A stretch of DNA of 64,000 nucleotides, taken from NCBI RefSeq assembly GCF_022538115.1, contig NZ_JAKZAL010000025.1, positions 1-64,000 of the forward strand. The letters are read 5' to 3'. The notes beneath the pieces are model-generated. The model did no database searches, was not told the origin of the DNA, and worked only from the letters and a program-made list of their open reading frames with translations. The stretch is from Cognataquiflexum rubidum (lineage in GTDB: Bacteria > Bacteroidota > Bacteroidia > Cytophagales > Cyclobacteriaceae). A program made the translations under genes and the position numbers. Below are positions 44,165 through 52,142 of this stretch, piece by piece (the first letter of the stretch is position 1; every line of letters starts with the position of its first letter).

Positions 44165-44527
44165 TCAGGCAATAGCAGGGGGGCCCCGGTGGTCAAATCC
44201 AAGCTGGACTTGGGAGAAAAATTCTACTGAGGCAAAGGATGATTCAAAACTTTGGTCAAAAACAATCGATTCAGGAACAGGAACTTCAAACTGATAAACA
44301 ATATAATCAGCATGTGCGAGCAGATCCAGGATGATCAGTTCTTCTTCTGTATGCCCATGGTCAGGTTGGGATTCCTGTTCGAAAGATAAAATCGGATGAG
44401 CATGGGTAATGATCTTTCCGTTCAACTCATGAGAGTGAAAAAACAACACACCATTAGCCAAAATGCTGAGCATCAATGCCAAGCTGAAATGACTGAGGAA
44501 TGGGACTATGTCGCGGAATTTTTTCAC
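44165..44527 (-). CDS. His-rich small membrane/exported protein, partner of the metal receptor
   Basis: 120 residues with one N-terminal hydrophobic segment (about 12-30) and a metal-binding-like stretch HSHE ... THAHP ... DHGHTEEE. The C-terminus FDHRGPPAIA recurs in small proteins next to metal TonB receptors. It begins with GTG. A -7-like TATATTTG lies at 44555-44562 on the minus strand. It may hand zinc to the receptor or sense it; no Zur site was identified by eye. Confidence 0.7.
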   Translation of the reverse strand: MKKFRDIVPFLSHFSLALMLSILANGVLFFHSHELNGKIITHAHPILSFEQESQPDHGHTEEELIILDLLAHADYIVYQFEVPVPESIVFDQSFESSFASVEFFSQVQLGFDHRGPPAIA

Positions 44528-44554
44528 TTATTTCAATAATTCAAACAGATAACG

Positions 44555-44562
44555 CAAATATA
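44555..44562 (-). promoter_or_regulatory. Probable -7 element of the His-rich gene/TonB receptor operon
   Basis: TATATTTG on the minus strand, 27 bases before the GTG start. A TTG lies 15 bases further upstream, somewhat closer than usual. Confidence 0.4.
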
Positions 44563-44673
44563 TATAAGATTGTTAATCAAAAATTACCATTCATAATTTT
44601 ATTCCCTGTCGAATTATATTTTTAGAATAGCCTAAAAAACAACCTTTTGCCATATTTTGAGTAGTTTTCCGAC

Positions 44674-45048
44674 ATGGTTGATTTCAGATTCAGACCCGAA
44701 ACCTATTTTGAAGCCGAGCTTACATCGGTACTTTTGATCAGGCTTGATTTTCCTGAAAGTCAGTGGGGGGAAGTAATAAGTATCTATGCCAACCTTTTGG
44801 ATGGGATGATCCACTATGAAGCAGTGGATTTTTATGGCAATGACATCAATCTGAGTCCTTCCAAGAGCTTTGAGACTTTGTCCACCCAGGAAGTGATTTT
44901 TATGATTGAAACTATGGAAACGGATTGGGACAGTGCATCGGGAAATATGGGATTGACGCTATTGGGAATCCCCGAAGTAGAGAGCAAGTATTATCCTGAT
45001 CTTAAAGAATACTTTTCCGAAAAGAGGAAAGGTTTTGGGCTGGATTAA
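44674..45048 (+). CDS. Conserved-looking small protein of unknown function
   Basis: 124 residues, soluble, acidic, no signal. FRFRPETYFEAELTSVLLIRLDFPESQWGEVISIYANLLDG at the start and a regular helix-strand pattern suggest a real folded protein. I recognise no domain. It converges on the next gene; the two stop codons share bases. Confidence 0.6.
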   Translation: MVDFRFRPETYFEAELTSVLLIRLDFPESQWGEVISIYANLLDGMIHYEAVDFYGNDINLSPSKSFETLSTQEVIFMIETMETDWDSASGNMGLTLLGIPEVESKYYPDLKEYFSEKRKGFGLD

Positions 45049-45275
45049 AAATCCAGAATCGTCTCGTAAGCACGAGTGAGTGAATGATAGGTTCTGAACC
45101 AATACTCATATGTCTCAAAAGAGATACAATCACTGATCTCCATTCCCTGAAAATTTACTTTCTTGATGCTGTTGGAAGGAAGCCAGCTCCTCAGGTCATT
45201 GGCCTGATCGATGGTGAGTTGGGAGAGTTGGACGATTCTTTTTCCTTCGATGACTAATGGGATCAATTTCATCAT
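45045..45275 (-). CDS. Small protein of unknown function
   Basis: 76 residues, soluble. The phrase LTIDQANDLRSWLPSNSIKKVNFQGMEISDCISFETYEYWFRTY looks like a folded domain. Its TAA (45045-45047) overlaps that of the plus-strand gene (45046-45048). Two adjacent ATGs are possible starts (45275, 45272). Confidence 0.6.
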   Translation of the reverse strand: MMKLIPLVIEGKRIVQLSQLTIDQANDLRSWLPSNSIKKVNFQGMEISDCISFETYEYWFRTYHSLTRAYETILDF

Positions 45276-45416
45276 TGCTCAGTTATTACCTTACAAATGA
45301 AAAGCAATAGATCTTAGAATCGGTTAATTGTAAATTACGATTATGTTAACTTTAGAATTTACTTCTATTTTGATTTCAATTAGTCATCCTGTTCAAAAGC
45401 TTTGGCACCTTAGTAC

Positions 45417-46322
45417 ATGGTAAATATCATCCTCATTGTTGTTTTTTTGGTTTTGGGCTTTTTCTTGCAGCGGTTCAAATTTGTCCCCGCAAATACCTCC
45501 AAGTACCTGAACAGTTACCTGATTTACATAGTCCTACCAGCTTTGGCATTGCGGTATTTACCCAAAATCGATTTGCGGACAGAGTTATTGTTGCCGGTAG
45601 CCGCGGCATGGATTGGATTTGGGCTTTCTTGGTTGATTTTTGGAACACTCGGTAAAAAGTACAATTGGGGAAATTCCATTACAGGTTGTCTGGTGATTAC
45701 AGCAGGCTTGGCAAATACCTCTTTTGTGGGAATCCCAATCATACAGGCTCTTTATGGGGAGGAAGGTGTCAAAATTGCCTTGCTGATAGATCAGGCCGGG
45801 TCATTCATTATTGTCAGCAGCGTGGCAGTCATCGTGGCATCGATTTACAGTGTCGGCAAAAAAAGGAAGAGAGACATCACCAGAAAAATTCTCACATTCC
45901 CACCCTTTTTGTTCTTTTTGATCGCCTTTGGGCTTAATTTTTATGGTCTTGAGATCGGAGGAAGATTTGATGCATTATTGCAGGTCATAACAGCTACTTT
46001 GACTCCTGTGGCATTGACTTCTGTAGGTTTGCAGGTCAAAATGGACTTTGCCGCATTGAAGTCAAAGTTTCTCTGGTATGGACTAACCTACAAACTTATC
46101 CTGATTCCTTTGGTAATTTTGCTTCTTTTCAAGTATGTGTTCCGATTGGAAGGTTTGATTTTGCAGGTATCGGTCATGGAGGCTGCCATGGCCCCGATGA
46201 TTACGGGCTCGATCATTGCCATCACCCACGACCTCGAACCCAAACTTGCTTCTCTCCTTGTGGGAATCGGAATTCCGCTTTCATTTTTTACCCTCGCTAT
46301 CTGGTATTTTATATTGTCTTAG
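45417..46322 (+). CDS. AEC-family (auxin efflux carrier-like) transporter
   Basis: 301 residues, ten membrane helices in two five-helix halves. Motifs include NSYLIYIVLPALALRYLP in helix 2 and GLANTSFVGIPIIQALYGEEGVKIALLIDQAGSF in the crossover region; the second half has TPVALTSVGLQVKMD and EAAMAPMITGSIIAI. Bacterial members carry organic acids such as malate or malonate. Stand-alone gene; the substrate is unknown. Confidence 0.92.
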   Translation: MVNIILIVVFLVLGFFLQRFKFVPANTSKYLNSYLIYIVLPALALRYLPKIDLRTELLLPVAAAWIGFGLSWLIFGTLGKKYNWGNSITGCLVITAGLANTSFVGIPIIQALYGEEGVKIALLIDQAGSFIIVSSVAVIVASIYSVGKKRKRDITRKILTFPPFLFFLIAFGLNFYGLEIGGRFDALLQVITATLTPVALTSVGLQVKMDFAALKSKFLWYGLTYKLILIPLVILLLFKYVFRLEGLILQVSVMEAAMAPMITGSIIAITHDLEPKLASLLVGIGIPLSFFTLAIWYFILS

Positions 46323-46815
46323 TAGCTGACAATTAACCAATAACGTTTAATGCTGGTTTGGTAGGTTTCGGAATTGCCCACCTAAAGGCGGGTACATCAT
46401 ATTCCGTACCTAAAGGCACGGAAATCCACTGAAATTTTTTCTACCAATATTTTGTCCCTAAAGGGACAGTGACTTCAACCAAATAATACCTAGAATCACT
46501 TGCTTTCAATCAGAAGGATTATTGAATAGAAGTAGGTCAAAATGACCTCGACTTCGCTCGGCCACCGGATTTATGCTAATAAAGGAAGGGGAGGAAAATG
46601 CGGCTTCGCCGCATTTTCCTCCCCTTCCGTACCCGACACTGAGCGAAGTCGAGGTGAACATTAATAAATTTGGTTACCGATAAGAAAGCGGATATACAAA
46701 TAAATTTTATACCTCAATCTAAGTTTGTAAAGTAGGGTTAACCAAATAACCTTTAACCAAATACTTGTACTGAGCGCAGTCGAAGTAACCAAACAACCCT
46801 TAACCAAATCCCCAA
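46323..46815. other. 493-base intergenic region rich in inverted repeats
   Basis: No gene seen. Holds a short GTCCC TAAA GGGAC palindrome (about 46455), a nested inverted repeat (46545-46655) and a further copy of its outer arm at 46772-46786. Confidence 0.7.
46545..46655. repeat. Nested inverted repeat with GACTTCGCTC-type arms
   Basis: Outer arms of 15 bases: ACCTCGACTTCGCTC (46545-46559) and GAGCGAAGTCGAGGT (46641-46655). Inside lies a perfect 21-bp hairpin, GGAAGGGGAGG...GCGGC, with loop TTC (46584-46628). A related word, GAGCGCAGTCGAAGT, is at 46772. Words of this type are dispersed in Bacteroidota genomes. Confidence 0.85.
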
Positions 46816-49800
46816 TTAATCCAACCTAGTAGTATCCGGCTTGGCTGGTTTTGGCTTTAATAATCCCCTCAGGACTTTTTTGGCCTCGTCTGCAGCTTTG
46901 GTTTTGGTTTCTTCTATTTTCTTATCGGCTTCTTTCTTCACACTGTCTTGGAGTATATCTGCTTTGAGCTTCAATTCTCTTTTTAGACTGTCCTCTGCCG
47001 CTTTGAACTGTTCTGTGACTTCCTGTTGGATAATTGCGGTTTCATTGCTTACCCTTGATTTGAGCGCAGTGGCCAACAGGTTTTCAATGCTATTGCCACC
47101 GGCCAAACCTACCTTAGGCGCGTTGTAAGTGCCACCAAGACTGACGGCTACAGGAATAATCGTGGATTCGCTGACTTCATTTCCTGAAATGGCAGCAAGA
47201 AGGGTATTGGCTTGGGTACCAAATTTTCCAGCAGGAACTTGCATATTGATCAGGTATTTGATCGTTCCATCAAATCCTGTACTGCCTTGGATATTGGCTT
47301 GGTAATCCCACAGCTTCACATCAAACGGCTTCACGTCCAGGACGCCGTTATTGATATCGATTGGAATAGAAAGGTTTTTGAATTGGATGGTATTCGTATC
47401 ATTCAACTTGGTAAGGCTTGTTATCCCTTGGATGATCGGACTGTCTTTCAAGGCGGCTTCCGCGATTTTCAATAGACCTTTACCATCCAAAGAAGAAAGA
47501 ATCGGCATCATATCCTGTCCCAATTTTCCTGAAAAAGCCAAAGTGGAGTTGAAATTTCCTGTCAGATGCTCGGCAATCGGAGCAAAGGCCTTGATTGTAT
47601 TGAAGGATTGGAAGGCCTGGGGAATACTGAGATTCGCAAGGTTCAGGTTAAAATCAAACTTGGGTTCTGACAAATCTGTAGGGTCATAGGAACCGTTCAG
47701 TGTCATTTGACCACCCAATGTACGCATGGATGCATCAGAAAATCTGAGGATGCCCTCTCTTAGGGACATGTTTCCTTTTACGTCTTTCAGGGAAAGGTTG
47801 TCATAGACAACTTCCACCGCAGCGACTGACATGGAGAAGTCTATGTTTTTTGGCAATTCTATCACGGTCAATGCAGCTGTATCGGCTGTAGTCGATTCCG
47901 TCATCCATTCATTGACATTGAACTTGCTGGAATTCAGACTCAGCTGACCTTTCAAAGTCTCGCCCTCCTTCAGGAAATAATTCATGTAGTTGGAAAGGAA
48001 GCCCGTGGCCTGAAGTGGACTTTGACCCACTTGGGAATCAAACTGACTTAACGTTATTCTGTCAGGAGAAAAATCGGCTTTGGCCTGATTGATCTTAATA
48101 CCTTGCGGAATATCGGCAGAGGAAAATGCAAAACTGCTCACACCCACATTTCCACGGGTATTCAATTTGTCGTATCGTCCTTCCTCCACGTCTTTGTAGG
48201 AACCTTTGGTTTGGATGTCAGCCTGAATTTTCCCTTCCATTTTCATTCCTTCCATCGGGAAAATGGTTAGTATCTTACCCAAATCAACTGTTCCGTTGAG
48301 GGCTCCGTCCCAATTGAGCAGGGTAAAGTCATTGATTTTCATGCGGCCATTGATTGCTTCATCTTCCAATTCAAATCCAAACTGACTCAGGTCGACCAAA
48401 AAGTCATTCATGTTACCGGATGTATTGATAACAGATGCATTGATGTTGAGTTTGTCAATTGGTGCCGGATAGTCAGTACTCTTGATATAGCCATTGCTGA
48501 GCAACATTTTGATGTCCAGGTTGGGGATGATTTTGGCTGCTGAGTCATACCTGCCTTTGGCTTGTGCATTGACATCTAAGAGCCCTTTGAGTTCCATTCC
48601 TTCAATCGGAAATATGGATGTCATTTCCTCTAGGTTAAGCTTTCCTTGCAGTACCCCATCCATGTCATAGCTCTTTAGATTGGCCAAAAAGAAACGCCCC
48701 GAAATCGGATTGCTTCCAAAATCAAGGTTGAAGGTGGGGATATTGACGATGGTATTGTCCAGGTTGTCAGTTTCGTTTTTGACTTGCATTTCGATGTTTA
48801 CATTACTCACGGGACGTGGCAGATCCGGATATTGGAACATCCCGTCTGCTACATTCAGCGATACATCAAAGGCGGGAAAGCTGGTTTCATTGTAAATACC
48901 TTTTACAAATCCTTGAAAATCCATAGTACCGGAAGTTTTCAAATCTGCAAAACTATCCGTATAGATGCCCGGAACCAAAGACAGGATGCTTTTGAAAGTA
49001 TTGTCTTTGCCGCCAAAGGATAGGGCAATTTCAATATCCTCGGCAGGCATGGCAATGAATCCCTTCATATCAAAAAGAAAGTCATTGAGTGCAAATTCCC
49101 CTTCACCGAAGGCAAACTTCATATTGGCCATGTCAATATTCATGGTGGTTTCTCCCTTGAACTGCTTGTTGGTAAGGTAATCGGTACCCTCATAGGCAAT
49201 GTCAGCGATCAAAGCTTCCATTTTTATTGGCAAATCGTAGACATCAGCAGTAAAATCGCCGCTTCCTTCGAGGTTGATATTTCCCAAAGCCATGAAATAT
49301 TGTAGGGATCTGTCATCATAGATCAGGTCAAAATCCTTCACCTGAATCAGATCAACAGCAACCTGAAAATTACTTTCTACTACCGTATCTTCTTCAGAAG
49401 GATAAGTGATGTCATAGTTGGCTGTGCCATCTTCCAAAACCTTTACAAAAAGACTACCTCCATCTAAATGGATTCCGGTGAGTGTAGGAATATCTCCAAA
49501 CAACACCGACTTCAGATTGAAATCCACTTGGAGTTTGTCCATATGCACCAAAGTGTCACCCCGGAAAGGTTCATTTCCGACAATTCCAAATTGCTCTACA
49601 GTAGCGGATATGTGTGGGAATCTTTTGAAAATGCTCAGGCTAACATTGTTGATGTCATAATAAACCTGCGCGTTGACCGAGGAGGCGATTTCTCTTTCGA
49701 TTCTTTCTAAGATTTTTCCTTTAAAAACAAAAGGCAAAGCGAAAAGAGAAACCAGTAAAAAAATAAAAATACCGAGTATGATGAGCAATGTCTTTTTCAT
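46816..49800 (-). CDS. AsmA-like protein with large periplasmic region
   Basis: 994 residues. One N-terminal helix (4-26) anchors it in the inner membrane; the rest has AsmA/TamB-type beta-rich repeats (FPHISATVEQFGIVG, LTGIHLDGGSLFVKVLEDGTANYDI, and late GLLKIAEAALKDSPIIQGITSLT plus GTIKYLINMQVPAGKFG, the AsmA C-terminal region). The last ~80 residues are a Lys/Glu-rich coiled coil. AsmA-like proteins move phospholipid to the outer membrane in other bacteria. Spacing to the IMPase gene upstream is 75 bases, on the same strand. Confidence 0.92.
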   Translation of the reverse strand: MKKTLLIILGIFIFLLVSLFALPFVFKGKILERIEREIASSVNAQVYYDINNVSLSIFKRFPHISATVEQFGIVGNEPFRGDTLVHMDKLQVDFNLKSVLFGDIPTLTGIHLDGGSLFVKVLEDGTANYDITYPSEEDTVVESNFQVAVDLIQVKDFDLIYDDRSLQYFMALGNINLEGSGDFTADVYDLPIKMEALIADIAYEGTDYLTNKQFKGETTMNIDMANMKFAFGEGEFALNDFLFDMKGFIAMPAEDIEIALSFGGKDNTFKSILSLVPGIYTDSFADLKTSGTMDFQGFVKGIYNETSFPAFDVSLNVADGMFQYPDLPRPVSNVNIEMQVKNETDNLDNTIVNIPTFNLDFGSNPISGRFFLANLKSYDMDGVLQGKLNLEEMTSIFPIEGMELKGLLDVNAQAKGRYDSAAKIIPNLDIKMLLSNGYIKSTDYPAPIDKLNINASVINTSGNMNDFLVDLSQFGFELEDEAINGRMKINDFTLLNWDGALNGTVDLGKILTIFPMEGMKMEGKIQADIQTKGSYKDVEEGRYDKLNTRGNVGVSSFAFSSADIPQGIKINQAKADFSPDRITLSQFDSQVGQSPLQATGFLSNYMNYFLKEGETLKGQLSLNSSKFNVNEWMTESTTADTAALTVIELPKNIDFSMSVAAVEVVYDNLSLKDVKGNMSLREGILRFSDASMRTLGGQMTLNGSYDPTDLSEPKFDFNLNLANLSIPQAFQSFNTIKAFAPIAEHLTGNFNSTLAFSGKLGQDMMPILSSLDGKGLLKIAEAALKDSPIIQGITSLTKLNDTNTIQFKNLSIPIDINNGVLDVKPFDVKLWDYQANIQGSTGFDGTIKYLINMQVPAGKFGTQANTLLAAISGNEVSESTIIPVAVSLGGTYNAPKVGLAGGNSIENLLATALKSRVSNETAIIQQEVTEQFKAAEDSLKRELKLKADILQDSVKKEADKKIEETKTKAADEAKKVLRGLLKPKPAKPDTTRLD

Positions 49801-49875
49801 AATAGATTGGATTAAGGCAATCTTAATAACGGAGGAAAATGTATTTTGGATTCCTTTTGGAAGAACCCAACTTTC

Positions 49876-50673
49876 CTATTTTTTCCAGATTTTTTGGATA
49901 TCTCTGCCTAGTTCGTTGTGGACTAGACCATTGGTAGCTACAATTTTCTTACCAAAAAGGAAATCATCACCCATCTCAAAGTCAGAAACCCTTCCTCCGG
50001 CCTCTTGGATGATGATGATTCCTGCCGCCACATCGTAAGGCTTCAGGTCATATTCAAAAAATCCGTCGAACCTGCCACAAGCCACATAACACAAGTCCAC
50101 AGCCGCACTTCCCATCCGTCTCAGGCCGTGACATTTTTCCATCAAAAGCCTCAAAACTGCCAGGTAATTATCTATTTCACCAAAGGCACTGTATGGAAAA
50201 CCGGTACCGATCAGACTTTCTCCCAAGGTTTTTGCTGGGCTGACACTGATTTTCTTTCCATTACAATATGCCCCGTTTCCTTTGAATGCCGAAAAGCATT
50301 CGTCGAGGTTAATCTCATATACCACACCAAGAACAACCTCTTTTTTATATTTGAGACCAATACTTACTGAAAAAACCGGGAGGCCATGGATGAAATTGGT
50401 CGTTCCATCCAAGGGGTCGATGATCCATGTATATTCTTTTCCGTTGGTTGACCCCGTTCCTTCTTCGGTTATAAAATCCGCCTCAGGCAAAATCCGGCTG
50501 AGTCGGTCAACAATAATTTTTTCGGCCTCTTTATCCACGTAAGATACAAGGTCGTTCAGCCCTTTTTGCTCGACTTTATTGAGGTCAAAGGATTGTCTTT
50601 CTTGGCGGATAAATGCACCGGCTTCCTTGGCGACTTTTTCTGTTTGTTGGAGGATTGGTAAGAGGTTAATCAT
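49876..50673 (-). CDS. Inositol-monophosphatase family protein
   Basis: 265 residues. Metal-site motifs: E70/E71 in ITEEGTG, D86-D89-G-T in WIIDPLDGTTNFIHG, and the C-terminal PYDVAAGIIIIQEAGG. It is a Mg-dependent sugar- or inositol-phosphatase; SuhB- or HisN-like roles cannot be separated by eye. The reading is complete. Confidence 0.92.
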   Translation of the reverse strand: MINLLPILQQTEKVAKEAGAFIRQERQSFDLNKVEQKGLNDLVSYVDKEAEKIIVDRLSRILPEADFITEEGTGSTNGKEYTWIIDPLDGTTNFIHGLPVFSVSIGLKYKKEVVLGVVYEINLDECFSAFKGNGAYCNGKKISVSPAKTLGESLIGTGFPYSAFGEIDNYLAVLRLLMEKCHGLRRMGSAAVDLCYVACGRFDGFFEYDLKPYDVAAGIIIIQEAGGRVSDFEMGDDFLFGKKIVATNGLVHNELGRDIQKIWKK

Positions 50674-50841
50674 GGTGGCGAGATTTTATGGTCAGGGATT
50701 TTTTAAAGTTAAACTGGTAAAAGTAGTCAAGGATTGAAAATCCGGGCAAATATGTTTCTGCAATTTTTAATTCAAAACAATTGGGAAAAAAGTCTGTCGA
50801 AGGAAATTATCTTCCACCGATTTGTGGGAGGATATCTTTGT

Positions 50842-51525
50842 CTATTTCCCTTGAACCACAAGTACAATCTCACCTTTTATCGGATGCTCTTTGTAGTAGG
50901 CGACAAGTTCCTGAAGGGTTCCTCTGACATTTTCCTCATAGATCTTAGTAAGCTCCCTCGATACGCTTGCCATTCTGTCCGGACCAAATGCCTCGGCAAA
51001 CTGCTCCAAGGTCTTCATCAGGCGGTGAGGAGATTCGTAGAATATCATGGTGCGGGATTCTTCCAGCAAAGATTCTATCCTTGTCTTCCTCCCTTTTTTG
51101 TGGGGAAGAAACCCTTCAAAGGTAAACCTGTCGTTTGGAAGCCCTGAGTTGACCAATGCGGGCACAAAAGCTGTAGCGCCGGGAAGACAGTTGACTTCAA
51201 GCCCTGCGTCCTTAGCCGCCCTTACAAGAAGAAATCCGGGATCTGAGATCCCCGGCGTCCCGGCGTCACTGACCAAGGCAAGCACTTCTCCACGCCTCAT
51301 CCTGTCGACTAATTTTTCAACAGTTTTATGTTCGTTGAAAATATGATAACTCTGAAGCGGACGGTTGATTTCAAGGTGTTTCAATAATTTTCCGGTAGTA
51401 CGGGTATCTTCAGCCAAAATCACATCAACTGATTTCAATACTTCAATTGCCCTGAGTGTAATATCCTTGAGGTTGCCGATAGGCGTGGGAACCAGAAAAA
51501 GGCTAATCGTCTTTTCTTCCGACAT
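50842..51525 (-). CDS. rsmI: 16S rRNA (cytidine-1402-2'-O)-methyltransferase
   Basis: 227 residues. Tetrapyrrole-methylase fold with FLVPTPIGNLKDITLRA, LAEDTRTTGKLL, VSDAGTPGISDPG, PGATAFVPALVNSGLP and FEGFLPHKKG. It methylates C1402 in the 16S decoding centre with RsmH. Its ATG is one base past the stop of the pterin dehydratase gene, so DUF493-PCD-rsmI form an operon. Confidence 0.97.
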   Translation of the reverse strand: MSEEKTISLFLVPTPIGNLKDITLRAIEVLKSVDVILAEDTRTTGKLLKHLEINRPLQSYHIFNEHKTVEKLVDRMRRGEVLALVSDAGTPGISDPGFLLVRAAKDAGLEVNCLPGATAFVPALVNSGLPNDRFTFEGFLPHKKGRKTRIESLLEESRTMIFYESPHRLMKTLEQFAEAFGPDRMASVSRELTKIYEENVRGTLQELVAYYKEHPIKGEIVLVVQGK

Positions 51526-51526
51526 A

Positions 51527-51754
51527 CTAAATCTTGTCTATGGCCTTGGCGAGTTTGTGGTCCTTTTCGGTGACAATGTCTCCTGCATCATGGGTGTTGA
51601 GTTCTATGGTGACAGTATTGTAGACATTGCTCCAATTGGGATGGTGATTTTGTGCTTCAGCTAAAAAAGCCACCCTTGTCATAAAAGCAAAAGCTTCCTG
51701 AAAATCTTTGAATTTGAAAGTTTTACTCAGACAGTTGTTTTTTTCGGTCCACAT
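51527..51754 (-). CDS. 4a-hydroxytetrahydrobiopterin dehydratase (PCD/DCoH family)
   Basis: 75 residues, short but complete. Catalytic signature [24 protein letters not shown] with H37, H38 and H55, ending [14 protein letters not shown]. It recycles the pterin cofactor of aromatic amino acid hydroxylases or assists another pterin enzyme; no hydroxylase is in the window. Confidence 0.95.
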   Translation of the reverse strand: MWTEKNNCLSKTFKFKDFQEAFAFMTRVAFLAEAQNHHPNWSNVYNTVTIELNTHDAGDIVTEKDHKLAKAIDKI

Positions 51755-51766
51755 GGTTTGAATGGT

Positions 51767-52033
51767 TTAAAGTGATATTACGCCTTCGATCTTCGAAGCC
51801 TTTTCATAAATGTCCAAAATTGAATCGCTGTTTGGCATCAGGGCCTTGATAGTAGCGGAGACATACTTTCCTTGGGAGGAATGTTTTAAGGTCATTTTAT
51901 TATTAGGCAATAATGCGGCCACTTGTGATTCCCTGCCATTGGGAACAATAAATTTGAACATATACAATGTAGGGAAAGTGGTCTGAGCTTCAAGTTTGTC
52001 TTTGAAAGCCTGCCTGTCAAATGTGTCTTTCAT
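51767..52033 (-). CDS. DUF493 family protein
   Basis: 88 residues. ACT-like fold: TTFPTLYMFKFIVPNGRESQVAALLP, SQGKYVSATIKALMPNSDSILDIYEKASKIEGVISL, the conserved DUF493/YbeD pattern. Possibly a small regulatory protein. First in the operon with PCD (12-base gap) and rsmI. Confidence 0.93.
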   Translation of the reverse strand: MKDTFDRQAFKDKLEAQTTFPTLYMFKFIVPNGRESQVAALLPNNKMTLKHSSQGKYVSATIKALMPNSDSILDIYEKASKIEGVISL

Positions 52034-52092
52034 CTTTCACGAATTTAAGGGATTAACACCACACAATAAAAATAAAATCCTTGTCCATAAAA

Positions 52093-52118
52093 AAACCCGC
52101 AGGAAGTCCTACGGGTTT
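52093..52118 (-). terminator. Terminator of the ppiD-like gene
   Basis: Stem AACCCG-C-AGGA / TCCT-A-CGGGTT with loop AG; T runs follow on both strands. It lies 25 bases past the stop at 52143. Confidence 0.8.
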
Positions 52119-52142
52119 TGTTTTAGATTTCTGATTGATGGA

